Of a DNA stretch of 9,812 nucleotides, positions 7,587 to 9,812 are shown piece after piece. Location of the stretch: assembly GCA_041485385.1 (NCBI GenBank), contig JBGPJM010000191.1, positions 1 through 9,812 on the forward strand, in the 5' to 3' direction. The translations under genes were made by a program, and so were the position numbers. The notes under the pieces are model-generated. The model was not told the DNA's origin, did not search any database, and worked only from the letters and a program-made list of their open reading frames with translations. This DNA is from JBGPJM01 sp041485385 (GTDB lineage: Bacteria; Planctomycetota; Phycisphaerae; Phycisphaerales; UBA1924). The first letter of the stretch is position 1. Each line of letters begins with the position of its first letter.

Positions 7587-7593
7587 CCTCCTT
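7587..7593 (-). promoter_or_regulatory. Strong ribosome-binding site fixing the start of the MmcQ-DUF1697 gene
   Basis: The minus strand reads AAGGAGG here, five bases ahead of the ATG at 7581. It decides between this ATG and the more distant in-frame start at 7767. Confidence 0.8.
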
Positions 7594-7729
7594 GAACGGT
7601 GCCGACGGACTCGCCCGATGGTAGATGCCCGTTCCCGGCGCCGAGGATGCCGCGCAGGCGCGCCGGGCGCGGGCATGCTGCCCGCTCCGCACTGGCGGAT
7701 CGGGGCCGGCCAGAGAGGAGGGCGGAACG

Positions 7730-7903
7730 ATGCTGGCGGCGCCGTACCTGACGTACGCGGCATTCATCGGCGAAACCGAGCAGGCCGGCGCGATGCTGCG
7801 GGCACGGGCGGCGTCCCTGCGCTCGGACTCCGGCCGCCTGCGCTGGTTTGCGCAGGCGGTTGTGGCACGAGCGCCACGAGGGAGTTATCCGGCAGCGCAA
7901 TGA
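7730..7903 (+). CDS. Candidate small ORF, 57 residues, unrecognised
   Basis: The frame begins MLAAPYLTYAAFIGETEQAG and ends at TGA 7901-7903. What supports it is a very good ribosome site, AGGAGGG (7716-7722), seven bases before ATG 7730, divergent from the gene that starts at 7581. Against it: I recognise no family, the C-terminal half is Ala/Arg-rich as random GC-rich DNA would be, and a strong hairpin (7834-7859) sits inside it. It could be a real small protein, or the start of a decayed gene. A second short frame (ATG 7900, stop 8068-8070) overlaps its stop as ATGA but looks still less protein-like. Confidence 0.3.
   Translation: MLAAPYLTYAAFIGETEQAGAMLRARAASLRSDSGRLRWFAQAVVARAPRGSYPAAQ
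7834..7877. repeat. Two adjacent hairpins
   Basis: The first is a perfect 10-bp stem, CCGCCTGCGC (7834-7843) with loop TGGTTT and GCGCAGGCGG (7850-7859). Two bases later comes a 5-bp stem, GTGGC (7862-7866), loop ACGAGC, GCCAC (7873-7877). No T-run follows. The first stem is the strongest inverted repeat in the gene-poor stretch and could be a transcription end, an RNA structure or part of a dispersed repeat; the sequence alone does not decide. Confidence 0.5.
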
Positions 7904-8370
7904 ACGCCGCACACCCCGATCAACCGCCGCATTCACGAGCTGAGCCTTCGCGCACCACCGATTCATGGCCCCCGGAACCGGAGACGCGCCGCGCTCATTC
8001 GCCCGTAACACCCCCTGTTCTGGGCCAATTTTGCGCGCTTTTCCACAAGATTAGATCCTCTTCACGGTGAACGCGTAAATGAAAATGGCCTCACGTGCCT
8101 TCTCTGATTGAGGAAGTCCCGGAGCCGGCGGCCGCTTCGACCAGCGCGACCTTCAGCCGTGGTCTCCGGGAGTGAAGAACTTCCTCGCTCCCTCGGAGAG
8201 TGCTGGTATGTGATCGTCAACGGCCGGCGCGTCGCACCGAATCGGCTGCGCGCTGACCGGTACGAGGTCGATCCGTCCTCGTCGTTGTGTTTGTCCTCGC
8301 CCGCGACCGACCGGCGCCGTGCCGTTCGGCCGAGGCGCTGTGTGTTGGAGATTCAAAAGGAGCCGTCACC
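7904..8370. other. Gene-poor stretch upstream of the HAF-repeat gene
   Basis: No open frame here looks like a protein, and I see no tRNA or recognised RNA family. Around 8025-8110 the DNA is clearly more AT-rich than its surroundings, which is where a promoter would be expected, but I could not place a -35/-10 pair with normal spacing. An imperfect inverted repeat occupies 8110-8186. The last bases carry the ribosome site of the next gene. Confidence 0.5.
8110..8186. repeat. Long imperfect inverted repeat
   Basis: GAGGAAGT (8110-8117) pairs with ACTTCCTC (8179-8186), and directly inside it CCCGGAG (8118-8124) pairs with CTCCGGG (8164-8170). The 3' arm has an eight-base bulge (8171-8178). CGGC (8126-8129) can further pair with GCCG (8156-8159). 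The arms total 15 paired bases in an otherwise gene-free stretch 185 bases before the HAF-repeat gene, so this may be a structured leader or an operator. No known RNA family is recognised. Confidence 0.4.
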
Positions 8371-8382
8371 ATGGCAGTGACG
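8355..8382 (+). promoter_or_regulatory. Ribosome site and start-codon hairpin of the HAF-repeat gene
   Basis: AAAAGGAG (8355-8362) lies eight bases before ATG 8371 and supports that start over the in-frame ATG at 8287. CGTCAC (8364-8369) and GTGACG (8377-8382) form a six-pair stem whose seven-base loop contains the start codon. Whether this stem affects translation is not known. Confidence 0.6.
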
Positions 8383-9621
8383 CTGAGTACACCAAGGCGT
8401 GTCGTGCGTGTTCTGCTTCGGGCGCGGGTGTTGGGGATGGCGGGGGTGTTTCTCTCGAGCGGTGCATGGGCCAACCCCCCGACCTTCCGGGGCGTCGGCG
8501 ACCTGGTCGGAGGGTCCAGCGAGAGCATCGGGGCCGCGATCGTCAGCAGCGGATCGGTCGTCATCGGCACCAGCGCCGGCAACGGCGGGTACCAGCCCTT
8601 CCGCTGGGAGGCGACGCGCGGCATCCAGGAGGTCACGACCAGTAACGGGTTCGCCTACGGTGCCTCCGCCGACGGCGGCGTCATCGTCGGGCGCCTCACC
8701 ACCAGCGAGCAGGCGTACAGGTGGACTCTCAGCGGCGGCGTGCAACCCCTCGCCTATCTCGCGGGAGGCAACACCAGCGTCGCGCGAGCCGTCTCCGCCG
8801 ACGGCCTCACCACCATCGGCATGAGCGGTTCCACCGCCGGCCTCCAGGCTTTCCGCTACACCAGCGCCACCGGCCTGCAGGGACTGGGCGCCCTCCCGGG
8901 CGGGACCTTCTTCAGCAGGGCCGACGGCGTTTCGGCCAACGGCTCGGTCATCGTCGGCGCCAGCAACGGCACGTACGGCAGCGTCGCGTTCCGCTGGACC
9001 GCCTCCGGCGGCATGCAGAGCCTTGGTGTCATCGGCGGCGCGCCGACCACCGGCAACGAGAGCGGCGCGACGGCCGTCTCGGACGATGGCCAGACAATCG
9101 TCGGCTGGTCCAGTTCCCCGACCAGGACCCAGGCGTTCCGCTGGACGGCCTCGGGCGGAATGCAGGGCCTGGGCGATCTCCCCGGCGGCGCATCCCAGAG
9201 CATCGCCCACGGCGTCAATGGCAACGGCTCGGTCGTCGTGGGTGTGGCGCACACCTCCGCCGGCGGCGAGGCGTTCATCTGGGACTCGGTCAACGGGATC
9301 AGGAACCTCCGCGCCGTGCTCACGTCGCTCTTCATCACGAACGTCGCCGGGTGGCGGCTCACCAGCGCCACCGGGCTCAGCGCCGACGGCCAGACGATCG
9401 TCGGCACCGGCATCAACCCCTCCGGCGTGCGCGAGGCGTGGACAGCCACGCTCGGCGCGGGCTGCCGCGCCGACTACGACGGCAACGGCGTCGTGAATAG
9501 CCAGGACTTCTTCGCGTTCCTGAACAACTTCTTCCTGGGCTCGGCTGACTTCAACAACTCCGGAACGACCGACTCGCAGGACTTCTTCGACTTCGTGAAC
9601 GCGTTCCTCGCCGGCTGCTGA
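8371..9621 (+). CDS. Secreted HAF-repeat protein with C-terminal GC-type dockerin
   Basis: This 416-residue protein starts with an Arg-rich signal peptide (about 1-34, with VLGMAGVFLSSGAWA before NPPTFRG). Residues about 40-360 are six clear and one degraded HAF-type repeats of 40-50 residues. Each repeat has a 'G-L-G-x-L-x-G-G' turn, an 'A-x-x-V-S-A-D-G-x-x-I-V-G' strand pair and an 'A-F-R-W-T-x-S-G-G-M/L' close, for example AFRWTASGGMQSLG (206-219) and AFRWTASGGMQGLG (255-268). Such repeats resemble beta-propeller or beta-helix blades in extracellular proteins; their ligand is not known. The C-terminus (C365 to C416) holds two calcium-type loops, DYDGNGVVNSQD and DFNNSGTTDSQD, each followed by FF-x-F, and ends in Gly-Cys. 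The module closely matches the end of the M1 peptidase upstream. The gene stands alone and is followed by a strong terminator. Cell-surface location is inferred; function is unknown. Confidence 0.9.
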   Translation: MAVTLSTPRRVVRVLLRARVLGMAGVFLSSGAWANPPTFRGVGDLVGGSSESIGAAIVSSGSVVIGTSAGNGGYQPFRWEATRGIQEVTTSNGFAYGASADGGVIVGRLTTSEQAYRWTLSGGVQPLAYLAGGNTSVARAVSADGLTTIGMSGSTAGLQAFRYTSATGLQGLGALPGGTFFSRADGVSANGSVIVGASNGTYGSVAFRWTASGGMQSLGVIGGAPTTGNESGATAVSDDGQTIVGWSSSPTRTQAFRWTASGGMQGLGDLPGGASQSIAHGVNGNGSVVVGVAHTSAGGEAFIWDSVNGIRNLRAVLTSLFITNVAGWRLTSATGLSADGQTIVGTGINPSGVREAWTATLGAGCRADYDGNGVVNSQDFFAFLNNFFLGSADFNNSGTTDSQDFFDFVNAFLAGC

Positions 9622-9662
9622 TCGCCGCACCCGCAATCCCCCCAAGTTCTCGAGACGACCCC

Positions 9663-9694
9663 AAAGGGAGCCCCGTGCAGGGGCTCCCTTTGTT
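9663..9694 (+). terminator. Intrinsic terminator after the HAF-repeat gene
   Basis: A perfect 12-bp stem, AAAGGGAGCCCC (9663-9674) with loop GTGCA and GGGGCTCCCTTT (9680-9691), is followed by GTT. It lies 41 bases after the stop codon. The A-tract/T-tract ends of the stem would allow termination in either direction. Confidence 0.9.
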
Positions 9695-9707
9695 AGGCAG
9701 TACATGG

Positions 9708-9812
9708 CCCCCCGGCCCCCCCCGCCGGGGGGGGGGCTTGGCCGGGCGTGCCGCCCCGCCCCCCGGGGGCCGGGCGGCTGCGCCGGGGTGGGGGGGGTGG
9801 AGGCAGGGTGGA
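9708..9812. other. Extreme G/C homopolymer tract at the window end
   Basis: This stretch holds C6 (9708-9713), C8 (9716-9723), G10 (9727-9736) and further long G and C runs, with hardly any A or T. It differs sharply from the balanced GC-rich DNA before it. No gene is visible. It may be a low-quality contig end or a true structure that stops polymerase. Confidence 0.7.

Noticed and set aside
8110..8124. Resemblance to the conserved 5' core of RNase P RNA (GAGGAAAGTCC-like)
   Set aside because: The match has a missing A and an extra C, and none of the expected downstream RNase P segments or the 3' ACAGA-type motif follow.
9692..9698. GTTAGGC resembling an integron attC core site
   Set aside because: It follows directly on a terminator stem; no partner core motif, integrase or cassette structure is present.
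8353..9705. Long minus-strand open frame opposite the HAF-repeat gene
   Set aside because: It is a shadow frame; the plus strand has the signal peptide, repeats and dockerin, and the minus frame begins inside the terminator region.

Overview
This is a GC-rich window (coding DNA roughly 65-70% GC) that looks like a chromosomal piece of a planctomycete, most likely of the Phycisphaerae. The main reason is that two unrelated secreted proteins end in the same module: a cysteine, two dockerin-like calcium loops with SQDFF motifs, and a final Gly-Cys at the C-terminus. I know this module as the 'GC-type dockerin' of Phycisphaerae-like genomes. The assignment is inference from protein style, not from a marker gene.

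Layout. Bases 3-962 hold the 3' part of mutY (A/G-mismatch adenine glycosylase), cut by the window edge. Nine bases after its stop begins nrfH (972-1514), followed by nrfA (1524-2993). These are the membrane tetraheme quinol dehydrogenase and the pentaheme nitrite reductase that reduce nitrite to ammonium. All five NrfA heme motifs are CXXCH, including the catalytic first heme, which in the classical enzyme is CXXCK. After a 177-base gap comes a secreted M1-family zinc metallopeptidase (3171-5570) with a C-terminal Ig-like domain and the GC-type dockerin. Next is a protein resembling GNAT acyltransferases (5677-6558). A convergent minus-strand gene (6646-7581) fuses a MmcQ/YjbR-like domain to a DUF1697 domain.

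Bases 7582-8370 contain no convincing gene. They hold one or two weak candidate small ORFs and several inverted repeats. A secreted HAF-repeat protein with the same GC-type dockerin follows (8371-9621), closed by a strong intrinsic terminator (9663-9694). The last ~105 bases are almost pure G/C homopolymer and may be a poor-quality contig end.

How the genes work together. NrfH and NrfA form a complete two-subunit respiratory ammonification complex, probably translationally coupled to each other and possibly co-transcribed with mutY. The M1 peptidase and the HAF-repeat protein probably share one export and attachment route through their common C-terminal module, although their functions look unrelated. 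The GNAT-like and MmcQ-DUF1697 genes look like unlinked housekeeping or accessory genes. I see no mobile element, CRISPR array, tRNA or rRNA. I found no clear undescribed multi-gene system; the points most worth checking are the GC-dockerin module, the NrfA heme-1 variant and the MmcQ-DUF1697 fusion.
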